A stretch of DNA of 64,000 nucleotides, taken from positions 868,001 through 932,000 of the forward strand of contig CAYOJW010000001.1 in NCBI GenBank assembly GCA_964404445.1. Direction: 5' to 3'. The position numbers were made by a program, and so were the translations under genes. A model generated the notes under the pieces. The model saw nothing but the letters and a program-made list of their open reading frames with translations, made no database searches and was not told where the DNA came from. Of this stretch, positions 41,072 to 49,017 are shown piece after piece (the first letter of the stretch is position 1; each line of letters opens with the position of its first letter). Origin of the DNA: UBA2336 sp964404445 (lineage in GTDB: Bacteria > Bacteroidota > Bacteroidia > Cytophagales > Cyclobacteriaceae).

Positions 41072-41869
41072 ATGCGTGTTTTTGCCGGGCCAAATGGTTC
41101 AGGTAAAAGTACTATCATTAATGCTGTACGAAAAGCAAAAGTTAAAGGCCAGCTCGTTGACTTTGGTATATACATTAATGCAGATGATATAGCGAAACAT
41201 CTGCGTGAAAATGCATTCGATTTTAGCGCATACTCTGTTTCTGTAACCGCGGATGAATTCAAAGCAGAAGCCATTCGTTCGGGCTTAATTAATGAAGGGT
41301 TTACAGAAGCTCAGTTCTCCTCCTGCTATACAATTAATGGTAATAAGGTAAACTTGATAGCCAACACTGCAATATCAAAACCTGATGAGCGTATCGCGCA
41401 AATATTAGCGCATTTCCTTCGCAAAAAACTGCTGCAAGAAAATAAGAAGTTATCATTTGAAACAGTTTTTTCGCACACAAGCAAGCTTGACATTATGCGA
41501 GAAGCTAAAGAGGCTGGCTACAAAGTGTATCTATACTTTGTTTCAACAGAATCTCCGGAAATCAATAAGTTCCGGGTTGAAGCAAGAAGAAATAAAGGTG
41601 GACATGATGTTGATCCTAACAAAATAGAGCAGCGATATTATCGCTCATTGGATTTGCTATTTGAAGCTGCCCAGTTGTGCTATCAGGTATATTTTATAGA
41701 CAACTCAAAGGATGGACAAGATGCAAGTTGGTTTGCCCATTTTAAATTGATTGCAGAGAAAAAGAAGTGGGATAAATTGAAACCTGCCGAAGTGCCTGAA
41801 TGGTTTAAGAAATACTATTCCGCTAAAGTGCCAAAGAAGAAAACACTCAGAAAGAAAAAGTCTAATTGA
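41072..41869 (+). CDS. Zeta-toxin-family kinase
   Basis: The ATG at 41072 gives MRVFAGPNGSGKSTIINAV with the Walker A loop at once and 265 residues; a TTG 33 bases upstream, overlapping the antitoxin gene, is an alternative. Further blocks are INADDIAKHL, LSFETVFSHTSKLDIM and YKVYLYFVSTESPEIN, followed by RVEARRNKGGHDVD. This is the standard order for zeta-like kinases, which phosphorylate UDP-activated sugars or related targets. The C-terminus is very basic. Confidence 0.85.
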   Translation: MRVFAGPNGSGKSTIINAVRKAKVKGQLVDFGIYINADDIAKHLRENAFDFSAYSVSVTADEFKAEAIRSGLINEGFTEAQFSSCYTINGNKVNLIANTAISKPDERIAQILAHFLRKKLLQENKKLSFETVFSHTSKLDIMREAKEAGYKVYLYFVSTESPEINKFRVEARRNKGGHDVDPNKIEQRYYRSLDLLFEAAQLCYQVYFIDNSKDGQDASWFAHFKLIAEKKKWDKLKPAEVPEWFKKYYSAKVPKKKTLRKKKSN

Positions 41870-42011
41870 TTTGATGTTTCGTGTGAGGTGCGAGATTACT
41901 TTCGAAAGTTATAATGAGGATTTCAACCTCATGAACCTCATACTGATAACTGGATCTTAAAAGAGGTTACTTATTTTCTAAATAGTCTATAAAGTTTAAA
42001 ACTCTACGACT

Positions 42012-42605
42012 ATGAACCGAATAGCTCTACGAACAGAACGATTTCCACAATCTCTCTTATACATTTGGGAGGGTTTATTAGAATTGCTTAAACAGTTTCC
42101 GGGAGAATTGATTGCTGCTATTACTGGATACGGTTTTGATTGGCTTCGAAAGAAAATGATTCAACTATTTAATAAGAAGCCAGTGCTTCTCCCAGAACTG
42201 GATAATCCTGATAGACCCTTAATTGACGAACACCTTAGAATGATTGAACAACTTTATCTCCACCCATTTTTTACGATTGACAAAGAAAGTAGGATTCTTA
42301 TCGACTGTTTTTACGATGTTTCTGTGGATGTGACCCGCAAGTGGTCAGTAAACGCAAAACTTCAACCATACTTTATTAGTAATTTTTTTAATGGCTTATC
42401 AAGTAGAGAGCAACTCGTTAAACGTTTTATACATGAGAAGCGAATGCCAACCCGTAATGATAGCAGATACATGATGGGATTCAGAAGTCTTTGGTTTGTA
42501 TTAAGGGAGAATAGAGACAAGCTTAGTGCTGACTATACTGCTCAAATAATTTCCAAGCTTGAACCTTTTTTCTCAAATTTTATGTATAAACAATATTTGC
42601 AATAA
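42012..42605 (+). CDS. Hypothetical protein
   Basis: The 197-residue protein has a weakly hydrophobic N-terminal half (SLLYIWEGLLELLKQFPGEL, AAITGYGFDWLRKKMI) and a charged helical C-terminal half ending SNFMYKQYLQ. No catalytic motif or known family is seen. It is AT-rich like its neighbours and ends 3 bases before the end of the convergent ATPase gene. Confidence 0.55.
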   Translation: MNRIALRTERFPQSLLYIWEGLLELLKQFPGELIAAITGYGFDWLRKKMIQLFNKKPVLLPELDNPDRPLIDEHLRMIEQLYLHPFFTIDKESRILIDCFYDVSVDVTRKWSVNAKLQPYFISNFFNGLSSREQLVKRFIHEKRMPTRNDSRYMMGFRSLWFVLRENRDKLSADYTAQIISKLEPFFSNFMYKQYLQ

Positions 42606-42608
42606 TGT

Positions 42609-43289
42609 TTATAACCTCTTGTCAATGCATTTTGTGGGGAATGCATAAAGATTAATTATTTCACGTAGTCTTGAACGCACTCTTGAGCCATATACATCTT
42701 CCAATTCGGACGCTGGCAAATTAGTGGTAAAATGAGTTTGCATACCGGAAGAAATGTATAGGTCGTATCGGGTAAGTACAATTTCAGCCATGACATTACA
42801 TTCGTTACCGTAGTACTTAAGAGATTGTTCTGCTCCGAGATCATCGAAGCAATACGTCTTTGGCTCGCTACTGTTGCGAAAAGAGAGTTTGCTGTACCGG
42901 TTGATTACTTCGTATCCTTCTTGTATAAATTCAAACGAAATGTCTCTACATGTTTTTATGGCATATTGTTTTTCGAATGGAGGAATTAGACGCATTAAGT
43001 TCATTAATGTTGTTTTGCCGCAGCCGACCGGGCCGGTGAGTAAAATGCCTTTGTGTAGATCGATGTTTAACCTTTTCGCTTCTTCTTGGTGCGCGAGGAA
43101 ATAGATGATAAGCTTGTAGAGGATTTCGTAATCTTCCTGGTAGATTTTGAATTTCTCACCATAAGTTTCCTTGCCACGTTTTCCAAAGTAGCTAATGCAC
43201 CAAGCAAGGTCAATAGCCTTTCCTTTGTTAATGTGTTCGACTTCTTTTTCATCGAGGCCTTCATAGCGGTTCGCTGTAGTCTTTTCCAT
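42609..43289 (-). CDS. DnaC-like AAA+ ATPase (helicase-loader type)
   Basis: The start is placed at the ATG at 43289 (MEKTTANRYEG, 226 residues); a GTG at 43325 is an alternative. Walker A is ILLTGPVGCGKTTLMNL (about residue 90), Walker B-like CFDDLGAEQSLKYYG, and the arginine-finger region SRVRSRLREIINL. The pattern fits DnaC/IstB-type loaders encoded on Bacteroidota mobile elements. It overlaps the initiator-like gene upstream, with which it forms a replication-type module. Confidence 0.82.
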   Translation of the reverse strand: MEKTTANRYEGLDEKEVEHINKGKAIDLAWCISYFGKRGKETYGEKFKIYQEDYEILYKLIIYFLAHQEEAKRLNIDLHKGILLTGPVGCGKTTLMNLMRLIPPFEKQYAIKTCRDISFEFIQEGYEVINRYSKLSFRNSSEPKTYCFDDLGAEQSLKYYGNECNVMAEIVLTRYDLYISSGMQTHFTTNLPASELEDVYGSRVRSRLREIINLYAFPTKCIDKRL

Positions 43290-43899
43290 TTCCTTGTTCA
43301 AAGTTTTTGGTGCTTCGCTCAGCACTGAAAGAATTAATGTTCAGAATCCATTTGATCGCGGCTGCTTGCCAGTCGCGCATGGGTGAGCGGCCGAGGCGCC
43401 AGCCATTGGCCGTGTAGTGCGCGTGAAATTTTTCGGCCTCAGCGCTACTTGTATTTTTTGATTGAAAAAATTCACGTACTGATTCTTGCGCGGGCGGAAT
43501 GTCTTTCTCCCTGTTTTCAATGTTTGTAACGTTTGTATTGTTTATAGAAGGTCTCACCGGTTGTTGATCTGTTGTATTGTCTGTGTTATCGACAGTTGTA
43601 TCTATACTTGTATCGAATCTGTACAAGTGAATTTTGCTGCCGCGTTGCGGATTGTGGGACGGGAGGTAACGGATGTAGTTCCATTCGTGAAGCTCTTTCA
43701 AGCATTTTAAGTATGTGTTGACCGAACCAATCTTTGAGAACCGCATCATTTCTTCGCGATTGATGGAAACCGGATTACGGAAGTGATTCAGATTCCAATA
43801 CTGAAAGAGGATGATGTAAAGGCTTACGTGGTGAGGTGTAAGCCTTTGGTCATCCGCAAGCAAATCGATAAAGCCCCGGAAGTGCTTAATGAAATTCAC
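43261..43899 (-). CDS. Winged-helix replication-initiator-like protein
   Basis: The 212-residue protein has an N-terminal DNA-binding part (TPHHVSLYIILFQYWNLN, NREEMMRFSKIGSVNTYLKC, HEWNYIRYLP). A low-complexity Thr/Asn linker follows, then a C-terminal WQAAAIKWILN segment. This is the form of phage/plasmid replisome organisers. It starts with GTG inside a GTGA overlap with the stop of the HTH gene and overlaps the ATPase gene downstream, so all three are coupled. Confidence 0.75.
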   Translation of the reverse strand: MNFIKHFRGFIDLLADDQRLTPHHVSLYIILFQYWNLNHFRNPVSINREEMMRFSKIGSVNTYLKCLKELHEWNYIRYLPSHNPQRGSKIHLYRFDTSIDTTVDNTDNTTDQQPVRPSINNTNVTNIENREKDIPPAQESVREFFQSKNTSSAEAEKFHAHYTANGWRLGRSPMRDWQAAAIKWILNINSFSAERSTKNFEQGNGKDYSEPL

Positions 43900-44222
43900 T
43901 TCACTACTTCAGCAAGCTTAGCTCTCTTTTCCAATGAGAACGGATGGCGTTCATCCACGCGCTTGTGTTCTTCAAGCATCTTTTTGATGTCTTCGTAATC
44001 GTAGTAGATAACACCTCCTATTTTGGTGTAGGGAAGTGAACCGTTGACACGCAGGTTTTGTAACGTGCCCGGTGAAATGGTGAGAAGCTTACGAACCTCG
44101 TGCGACTTGAGCCACTTGCGAACGGGGTGGCCGTGCTTTTCATTCAACAGTCGTTTGAAGTCCTCGATTAAAGATGCACGAAATACATCCATGTCTTCGG
44201 GTGTCATAATGTTTACCGTCAT
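43896..44222 (-). CDS. Excisionase/MerR-like helix-turn-helix protein
   Basis: The start at 44222 (MTVNIMTPEDMDVF, 108 residues) is preferred over the one 33 bases upstream. The helix-turn-helix core is KWLKSHEVRKLLTISPGTLQ with NGSLPYTKIGGVIYYDYEDI, the signature of HTH_17/excisionase proteins of Bacteroidota conjugative elements. It opens the replication-type operon and probably controls it or element excision. Confidence 0.88.
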   Translation of the reverse strand: MTVNIMTPEDMDVFRASLIEDFKRLLNEKHGHPVRKWLKSHEVRKLLTISPGTLQNLRVNGSLPYTKIGGVIYYDYEDIKKMLEEHKRVDERHPFSLEKRAKLAEVVK

Positions 44223-44382
44223 AAAATTCGATTGATTTTGTTTCGTACAAATCAACCGCGGTAATGCATGCGAAAACAGTTGTAAAGGGTTATAACCCTC
44301 GCTAACTATTTGACGGACAGGTGGAATTTTCTAAAAAAACTTGTGGGTACAGGTTTCGGGAAAATGGGATGAGGCACAAAAT

Positions 44383-44404
44383 GAGACGCAAAATTTTGCG
44401 TCTC
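44383..44404. repeat. Perfect 22-bp palindrome (dispersed repeat family)
   Basis: GAGACGCAAAATTTTGCGTCTC covers 44383-44404 except that it is shown here in two halves: GAGACGCAAAA and TTTTGCGTCTC. It touches the stop codon of the XRE gene and could end its transcript. Related copies lie at 47219-47256 and 59801-59824. Confidence 0.8.
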
Positions 44405-44652
44405 TACGGTTTGTCGAAACCTTCGCTGAAGAATTCTTCCAAGGTCATTCCGAATGCTTTGGCGACTTTGACTAAACTCGAATAGCGAAGGTCTTCTCCG
44501 CGTTCATAACGCCCGAACTGAGCGCGTGGCAGGTCGTGGTCAAAGGCAAAATTCTCGTAATTGGTATAGCCTTTTTCGATACGAAGCTGTTTGATTCTGT
44601 TGGCAAGTTTGAGAACTTCCCGGGATGGTTTCTTCTTTGTAGGCTTCTCCAT
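44404..44652 (-). CDS. XRE-family transcriptional regulator
   Basis: The 82-residue protein has a basic N-terminus (EKPTKKKPSREV) and one helix-turn-helix of the XRE/Cro type: LRIEKGYTNYENFAFDHDLP, then RAQFGRYERGEDLRYSSLV and FGMTLEEFF. It probably regulates this element and the divergent gene at 44725. Confidence 0.9.
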   Translation of the reverse strand: MEKPTKKKPSREVLKLANRIKQLRIEKGYTNYENFAFDHDLPRAQFGRYERGEDLRYSSLVKVAKAFGMTLEEFFSEGFDKP

Positions 44653-44724
44653 CCCACAAATGAAATCTTAGTATTATTAATTAGTTACCATTAAATAATG
44701 CGAACGAATTAGTAACTTTACTTC

Positions 44725-44949
44725 ATGGAAAATCAGGCTAAATCACTGACCGAAAAGCCATTAGAGACACTGCCCTTCAGTCAGGAATTCCTGCTGATGG
44801 CAAAGGCCAATAAGTTCGAGACGTTAGATGATCTGCTGAAAACCCCGATGCATCAATTCCCCGATCTTACGCAATGCGGGTATCGACTGACTCGGGAGTT
44901 AATCAACTTTCTGAATGACCACGGGATGGGGCACTTAATCAGGGATTAG
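44725..44949 (+). CDS. Small protein resembling the RNA polymerase alpha C-terminal fold
   Basis: The 74-residue product contains FLLMAKANKFETLDDLLKTP and QCGYRLTRELINFLNDHGMG. This helix-hairpin-like pattern is common in small Bacteroidota proteins encoded next to XRE regulators. A near-consensus -7 element, TAACTTTA, lies 5 bases before the ATG (44713-44720). Function unknown. Confidence 0.6.
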   Translation: MENQAKSLTEKPLETLPFSQEFLLMAKANKFETLDDLLKTPMHQFPDLTQCGYRLTRELINFLNDHGMGHLIRD

Positions 44950-44969
44950 CCCTTCGACTTCGCTCAGGA

Positions 44970-46175
44970 TTATGGTTTGCGTTGCGGCTTGCCGGGTGAT
45001 TTGCCTGAACGTAACAGATCGGCCATAGCCTGAAATTTTTCAGCCATCATGATCCGGGCCTTGTATTCAATCGAGTAGTAGTGATTGCGGATGCTTTCGG
45101 ACGAGAGTGCCTCCTGACGCCTGCTACTAAACATACTGGCAACTATATCGAACACTTCGAGCATGACGTTGTTTTTCATAATGCCCGTGCCTTTCAAGCC
45201 CCAAAGCAGGCAGGAGATTTCCGGTACCGGCATATCAAGCTCAAGCTTGCGTGAACCATCTGCCAATGTTACGGGCGTGTCAATTTCAAACTTCAATTGC
45301 GAGGTGTGGTGAAAGCTCAGTTCTTCCGCCATCCATGCGGCTATCTGTTGTTTGACAGGCCGGTAGTTCAAATCAAGTGTGTATCCATGACGATCACGAA
45401 CCTGGTTGACCTGCTTGGCACAAAACGTAAGCTTCTCCAACCGAAGCTTGCTATCTTCTACCGTGTTCATTTCGGAAATAATAAAGTTCGTGTACCAAGT
45501 TGAAAAAGACAGGTTGTTAAAGTTCAAACTAATCAAGAGGAGGCGCACAGGTTCGGTAAGATGCTCTTCAGCGTGCACTTCCAAGAGAGTCAACAATGCT
45601 TCTTTCAGGTCTTTCAGATATTTTGCTTTACGCCATGTAACCTGGTTGTCCAGTTCCATATCCAGGAACCGCCTGAACTCGTGGAAAATAATCTTTACCA
45701 ATTCTTCATCGACATCGGCAACCAATAACTGCGCTTCAAGCCGGTCGATTCCCTGACGAATCTCTTGTGCCGCAATGAGCCGGTAGCTCACCGGCAGCCA
45801 AGCCTCCGCCTCGAAGTAGCCTGTAAAATGGCGTTCCATGAAGCTTAGCAAATCATCAAGTGTTTTGTAGAGATGATGATACAGCGCCACCGGTTCACAT
45901 AACTTCGAGGGTACCGTGATATGCTCGGGCTGAACGTGGTTCACTAACTGCGCATTCAGCATGATGAGGCTATGCTGTTGCTGACGGATATATCTGCGAA
46001 CGAGCTTCTTTTTTACGACTTCCGTTACGCGAGAAGTGATGCCTATCTTTACTCTCTCTGCTTCATCACGCAGGGCTTTTTTGAAATCTTCAACCAATAC
46101 TTCGTCTATCTCGCAATTCATCCTGATAAGATTAGGAATGTCTTTCGAGATGATATGTTCCAACCTGTTTAACAT
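44970..46175 (-). CDS. Hypothetical protein with an RteC-like C-terminal region
   Basis: The 401-residue protein is mostly helical. The C-terminal part (VPEISCLLWGLKGTGIMKNN, SSESIRNHYYSIEYKARIMM) has the general layout of RteC, the regulator of CTnDOT excision, but the similarity is weak. The N-terminal 250 residues show no known motif. It begins 4 bases after the end of the next gene upstream, so they are co-transcribed. Confidence 0.6.
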   Translation of the reverse strand: MLNRLEHIISKDIPNLIRMNCEIDEVLVEDFKKALRDEAERVKIGITSRVTEVVKKKLVRRYIRQQQHSLIMLNAQLVNHVQPEHITVPSKLCEPVALYHHLYKTLDDLLSFMERHFTGYFEAEAWLPVSYRLIAAQEIRQGIDRLEAQLLVADVDEELVKIIFHEFRRFLDMELDNQVTWRKAKYLKDLKEALLTLLEVHAEEHLTEPVRLLLISLNFNNLSFSTWYTNFIISEMNTVEDSKLRLEKLTFCAKQVNQVRDRHGYTLDLNYRPVKQQIAAWMAEELSFHHTSQLKFEIDTPVTLADGSRKLELDMPVPEISCLLWGLKGTGIMKNNVMLEVFDIVASMFSSRRQEALSSESIRNHYYSIEYKARIMMAEKFQAMADLLRSGKSPGKPQRKP

Positions 46176-46179
46176 TTAT

Positions 46180-46599
46180 TTATTGCGATATCAACCATTC
46201 AACGGCCTCTTCGATGTTGTAAAATGTTTTAACAACGCCTTGCCGGGACAAAGCACGCTGTGCCGACAATTGTGAAAATAAATCTTTGGGGCAAACCCAG
46301 GCGAAGTGCTTTAAACCGGCCTTAATCATTTTCGGGAACCACTCGGTAGCAGTCCATTCAACAGAGTGATACCAGGGGCCAATTACTTCGGTATTGTCAT
46401 TCAGGATTTTGGAACATTTGTGCTTCTTCAGCAGGTCGTGGATAACTTTACCGGAATCTTTTAACGGCTTTTCTTCCTGAAAGCCGATCCACTTACATAT
46501 GAGAATACCGTTCTCTTTATCAAGATGAATTTCTATGTTAGAAGCTTTATGGAGCAATTTAAACGCAATCCCACTTTCGGAATCTGGTGTTTGTTGCAT
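46180..46599 (-). CDS. STAS/SpoIIAA-like small protein
   Basis: The 139-residue protein alternates strands and helices: ILICKWIGFQ, LKKHKCSKILNDNTEVIG, WFPKMIKAGLKHFAWVCPKD, then EEAVEWLIS. This is the layout of the STAS/SpoIIAA-like fold common in Bacteroidota. No conserved phosphorylatable Ser is obvious. It leads a two-gene unit with the 401-residue protein. Confidence 0.65.
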   Translation of the reverse strand: MQQTPDSESGIAFKLLHKASNIEIHLDKENGILICKWIGFQEEKPLKDSGKVIHDLLKKHKCSKILNDNTEVIGPWYHSVEWTATEWFPKMIKAGLKHFAWVCPKDLFSQLSAQRALSRQGVVKTFYNIEEAVEWLISQ

Positions 46600-46640
46600 A
46601 GTGATTAGTAGTTAATCGTTATTTTGTCTTCTAACTAATA

Positions 46641-46665
46641 AAGCCGCTCCTTTCGGAACGGCCTT
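46641..46665 (-). terminator. Weak hairpin downstream of the coiled-coil gene
   Basis: GCCGCTCC and GGAACGGC pair with one mismatch around a TTTC loop (GAAA on the minus strand). On the minus strand the stem is followed by TTTATT. It lies 33 bases past the 46698 stop. Confidence 0.5.
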
Positions 46666-46697
46666 ATCTATCTAAACCAAACCTAAATCTTACCATT

Positions 46698-47030
46698 TCA
46701 GTTTTCCTGTTCTACGTTTATGTTCTTATCAATTATCCTGTGCAGGGTTACAAAATCTTTTTTCCAACGGGCTGATACCTGGCTGTACGAATCCTCCAGC
46801 TTGTTCATGTAACTCAGTGTCTTCTCCACCGATTCGCTTAGCCTTTCTTCCAGGGTTTCAAGTTCCTGCTGCTTCTGGATATAGTAAAATTTATCGACAG
46901 CCTGCTGCACGCGCACATTGCGCCCAAAGACGTTCATAAGTTTAAGCAATTGACTCACCCGACTACGCAGCATTTTACTGCGGCAATTCATCAGTGCATT
47001 AATTATTTCTTTTTTTTCTTTTGCTGCCAT
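46698..47030 (-). CDS. Small coiled-coil protein of unknown function
   Basis: The ATG at 47030 (MAAKEKKEIINALM) gives 110 residues. The open frame runs 35 codons further upstream, but that part is translated repeat DNA (…PSPLERGWGEA) and is unlikely to belong to the protein. The product is helical with a long coiled coil (FYYIQKQQELETLEERL, SVEKTLSYMNKLEDSY). No family is recognised. Confidence 0.6.
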   Translation of the reverse strand: MAAKEKKEIINALMNCRSKMLRSRVSQLLKLMNVFGRNVRVQQAVDKFYYIQKQQELETLEERLSESVEKTLSYMNKLEDSYSQVSARWKKDFVTLHRIIDKNINVEQEN

Positions 47031-47039
47031 GGCCTCACC

Positions 47040-47190
47040 CCAACCCCTCTCCAAAGGAGAGGGGCTTTGAGTTGCTCTTTTTAAGATTGTTATCACCCTA
47101 AATCCTTCTCCAAAGAAGGACTTTGAGCTGTTCATTTTAAGATTGTTGTCTTCCTAAATCCTTCTCCAAAGGAGAGGGACTTGTAAGGGT
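47040..47190. repeat. Three imperfect tandem repeats of about 56-59 bp
   Basis: CTCCAAAG recurs at 47049, 47108 and 47164, each time in the palindrome-like TTCTCCAAAGGAGA context followed by TTTGAG and TTTTAAGATTGTT (weaker in copy 3). Copy 1 contains the widespread Bacteroidota sequence CCCCTCTCC...GGAGAGGGG. Confidence 0.75.
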
Positions 47191-47218
47191 TATTTTAAAT
47201 TAAACTGTCTTTACAAAT

Positions 47219-47256
47219 GAGACGCAAACCTGACGACAGGCAGGATTTTGCGTCTC
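47219..47256. repeat. GAGACGCAAA palindrome with an insertion at the centre
   Basis: GAGACGCAAA (47219-47228) and TTTGCGTCTC (47247-47256) are the arms of the same dispersed palindrome as at 44383. They are separated here by 18 bases that include CCTG...CAGG. Confidence 0.7.
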
Positions 47257-47275
47257 TACATAAATATTTTAATGG

Positions 47276-47304
47276 AAGGGTGACTGGTATGTTCAGCCAC
47301 CCTT
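47276..47304. repeat. Hairpin with one mismatch
   Basis: AAGGGTGACTG (47276-47286) pairs with CAGCCACCCTT (47294-47304) except at one position. It lies in the gene-free stretch and may end a short transcript. Confidence 0.55.
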
Positions 47305-47480
47305 GTTACTAAGACCACCTGCCTTCGTTTTCACTCCGGCAGGTAAACCTTGGAAAGATTACCTGCCGTTCTACTACCAGCAAGCATACTAGTTTCTAAA
47401 TCTTTAACCTAAACTAAAACTATGAAGAGGTGCTGCGTCTCAGCGCCTGTCTTTCCTCAGTGATCCAAGTTTTTTAAACA

Positions 47481-47589
47481 AACACGGGGAGCGGCTTTCA
47501 AGTATACTTATCCAGACTACTAAACCTAAGGAGTCTTATTGCGAGAAAATTCTACTCCGCGTCCCGGAGTAATCAGCCGCTCACGTGTT
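47481..47589. ncRNA. Candidate structured RNA of about 109 nt
   Basis: A long closing stem is formed by AACACG + GAGCGGCT (47481-47496) and AGCCGCTC + CGTGTT (47575-47589), with only a small internal bulge. Inside lie the hairpin TACTCCG-CGTCC-CGGAGTA (47553-47571) and a weaker GACT/AGTC stem (47515-47535), so a three-way junction results. There is no open frame across it. The strand is not decided; no strong terminator abuts it. No known RNA family is recognised. Confidence 0.45.
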
Positions 47590-47668
47590 AAAAATGTCTT
47601 TATAAAACTATACTCTTCTCTGGCATCAAAACCTTGCGCCAGCAAGTGGTATTTTGAAATGTCTATCA

Positions 47669-48175
47669 TCAATTATTAACCTGGGTTGTTTTAGGAACCG
47701 TACTGTTTGTGGTAGCCGCAACACTGAAATGCAGAACCTCTTTAACGGGCTGGGAATGCTCAGACCTTACCACAAAATATATAGAGCCTTTTACGACCGT
47801 AACCGGCTTCTTCAATTTTACCCGTTGAGAAAAATAAGCTGTTCCATTAAGCTGCGGCATATACCGCTGAAAAAAAGAATCGAATTTTTCAACTACCGGG
47901 GATTCTTCCCTGATGTTCTCTTTAATCATGTAATCCGCAGATTCACTAAATGAAAATTGTAAGGCAACCTCTTTAACCGGTGCATGGCGCGAATATAAAT
48001 ACCAACCCGAATCCAGCTTTATGCAGAACGTAACCATTACTTCTTCGGCATTGACGCGAACGGCATCAACCTGCCACCTGCCGGTGCTTCTTGCCTGTGC
48101 TGTACCTGAAACCGCCCCGAGCATGACACAACAAATTACCACAATGTGCAAGACAATATTATTCATACTATGCAC
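47669..48175 (-). CDS. Exported protein similar to the DsbD N-terminal domain
   Basis: The 168-residue protein has a signal peptide (IVLHIVVICCVMLGAVSGTA, residues 7-26). The mature part contains VTFCIKLDSGWYLYSRHAPV, then VALQFSFSES, and LKKPVTVVKGSIYFVV. This resembles the periplasmic N-terminal (DsbD-alpha-like) immunoglobulin-type domain, without the membrane and thioredoxin parts. Only one cysteine remains in the mature chain, so it would not do disulfide exchange as DsbD does. Single gene. Confidence 0.65.
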   Translation of the reverse strand: MHSMNNIVLHIVVICCVMLGAVSGTAQARSTGRWQVDAVRVNAEEVMVTFCIKLDSGWYLYSRHAPVKEVALQFSFSESADYMIKENIREESPVVEKFDSFFQRYMPQLNGTAYFSQRVKLKKPVTVVKGSIYFVVRSEHSQPVKEVLHFSVAATTNSTVPKTTQVNN

Positions 48176-48333
48176 GGAGTATTACCCCATGCATATAAGT
48201 ACCACGAAGGATAATGAAGGGGCAGATTTCAGAAACTATTTTTTGATAAAAGGGAAATTTCACTCTTTGTTGCTCAAGAAGATCAACAAAGGCGGTATAC
48301 TTACGGCTACCGGCTAACTAAATTATAAAACCA

Positions 48334-49017
48334 TTACAAGATTATATCTGTAATCTTTTTACGCAGCAGGTGTATGCGTTGCTGGTCGAACGGGCTTAAA
48401 TGGCAGGTGATGCTCTCTGTCATGCTTTCGTCAAGTAATGGGGTGAGCCTGAAGACCAGGTAATCTTTTACATCCTGCGGGGCATTGCGCACTTCGTACA
48501 CCACGTTGAGGCAGTTGTCGAGCACGTACACAATGTCTTCAAAGTCTTTGCTTATGCGCGGGTCACTACCCCGGTCGTCAAAGGCAGAAAACTTCGATGC
48601 CAGAAAGTACGCTACCGGAAATATGCTGATCGTAGTGTTCTCATCTACCCGATATGCTACCCGATGCTTATAGCCGGGTGCAAACCATGTATCCGATGGC
48701 GCCCAGCCTACTTCGTGTGTTGACATGATGTCGATCAACACATCATCATGCCGGAACCTGCAGTTTATTTTAGAATCAACGTCCGGAAAAATTCCTTTTT
48801 GTGCAAGATTATCCTGCAAGGTTGCCAGCTCAGCAAACGTAGCGATTCGCAGCATGATGTCAATATCTTTTGTCGGTCGTACATCATCTGCCGCAGGATC
48901 GTCTGCATAAACACTTACCACAGCGCCCCCGACATACACTACCTGGTCGTTCAGTTCGGCCAATGTCCGCGCTACCTTTTTTATTACGCCCAGGTTAATG
49001 GTCTTATTCTTCAGCAT
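48334..49017 (-). CDS. AbiEii-like nucleotidyltransferase
   Basis: The 227-residue protein has the nucleotidyltransferase core VVYVGGAVVSVYADDP followed by RPTKDIDIML (Asp-x-Asp), and INCRFRHDDVLIDIMST. It ends in a helical domain. This is the pattern of AbiEii/MenT toxins, which transfer nucleotides to tRNA. Its start overlaps the end of the upstream winged-helix gene by 7 bases, in keeping with a toxin-antitoxin operon. Confidence 0.8.
   Translation of the reverse strand: MLKNKTINLGVIKKVARTLAELNDQVVYVGGAVVSVYADDPAADDVRPTKDIDIMLRIATFAELATLQDNLAQKGIFPDVDSKINCRFRHDDVLIDIMSTHEVGWAPSDTWFAPGYKHRVAYRVDENTTISIFPVAYFLASKFSAFDDRGSDPRISKDFEDIVYVLDNCLNVVYEVRNAPQDVKDYLVFRLTPLLDESMTESITCHLSPFDQQRIHLLRKKITDIIL

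Larger units (their letters stand above)
47031..47668. other. 638-base gene-free region with repeats and a structured-RNA candidate
   Basis: No convincing gene is seen. The stretch holds tandem repeats next to the coiled-coil gene, two palindromes and a three-stem structure near 47,530. A 13-codon frame at 47422 (MKRCCVSAPVFPQ) might be a leader peptide but has no support. Confidence 0.6.

Noticed and set aside
47031..47135. N-terminal extension of the coiled-coil gene (…PSPLERGWGEA)
   Set aside because: It is the translation of a dispersed intergenic repeat; the ATG at 47030 gives a sound protein.
47422..47463. 13-codon leader peptide MKRCCVSAPVFPQ
   Set aside because: No downstream gene on the same strand is in reach and no attenuator is visible.
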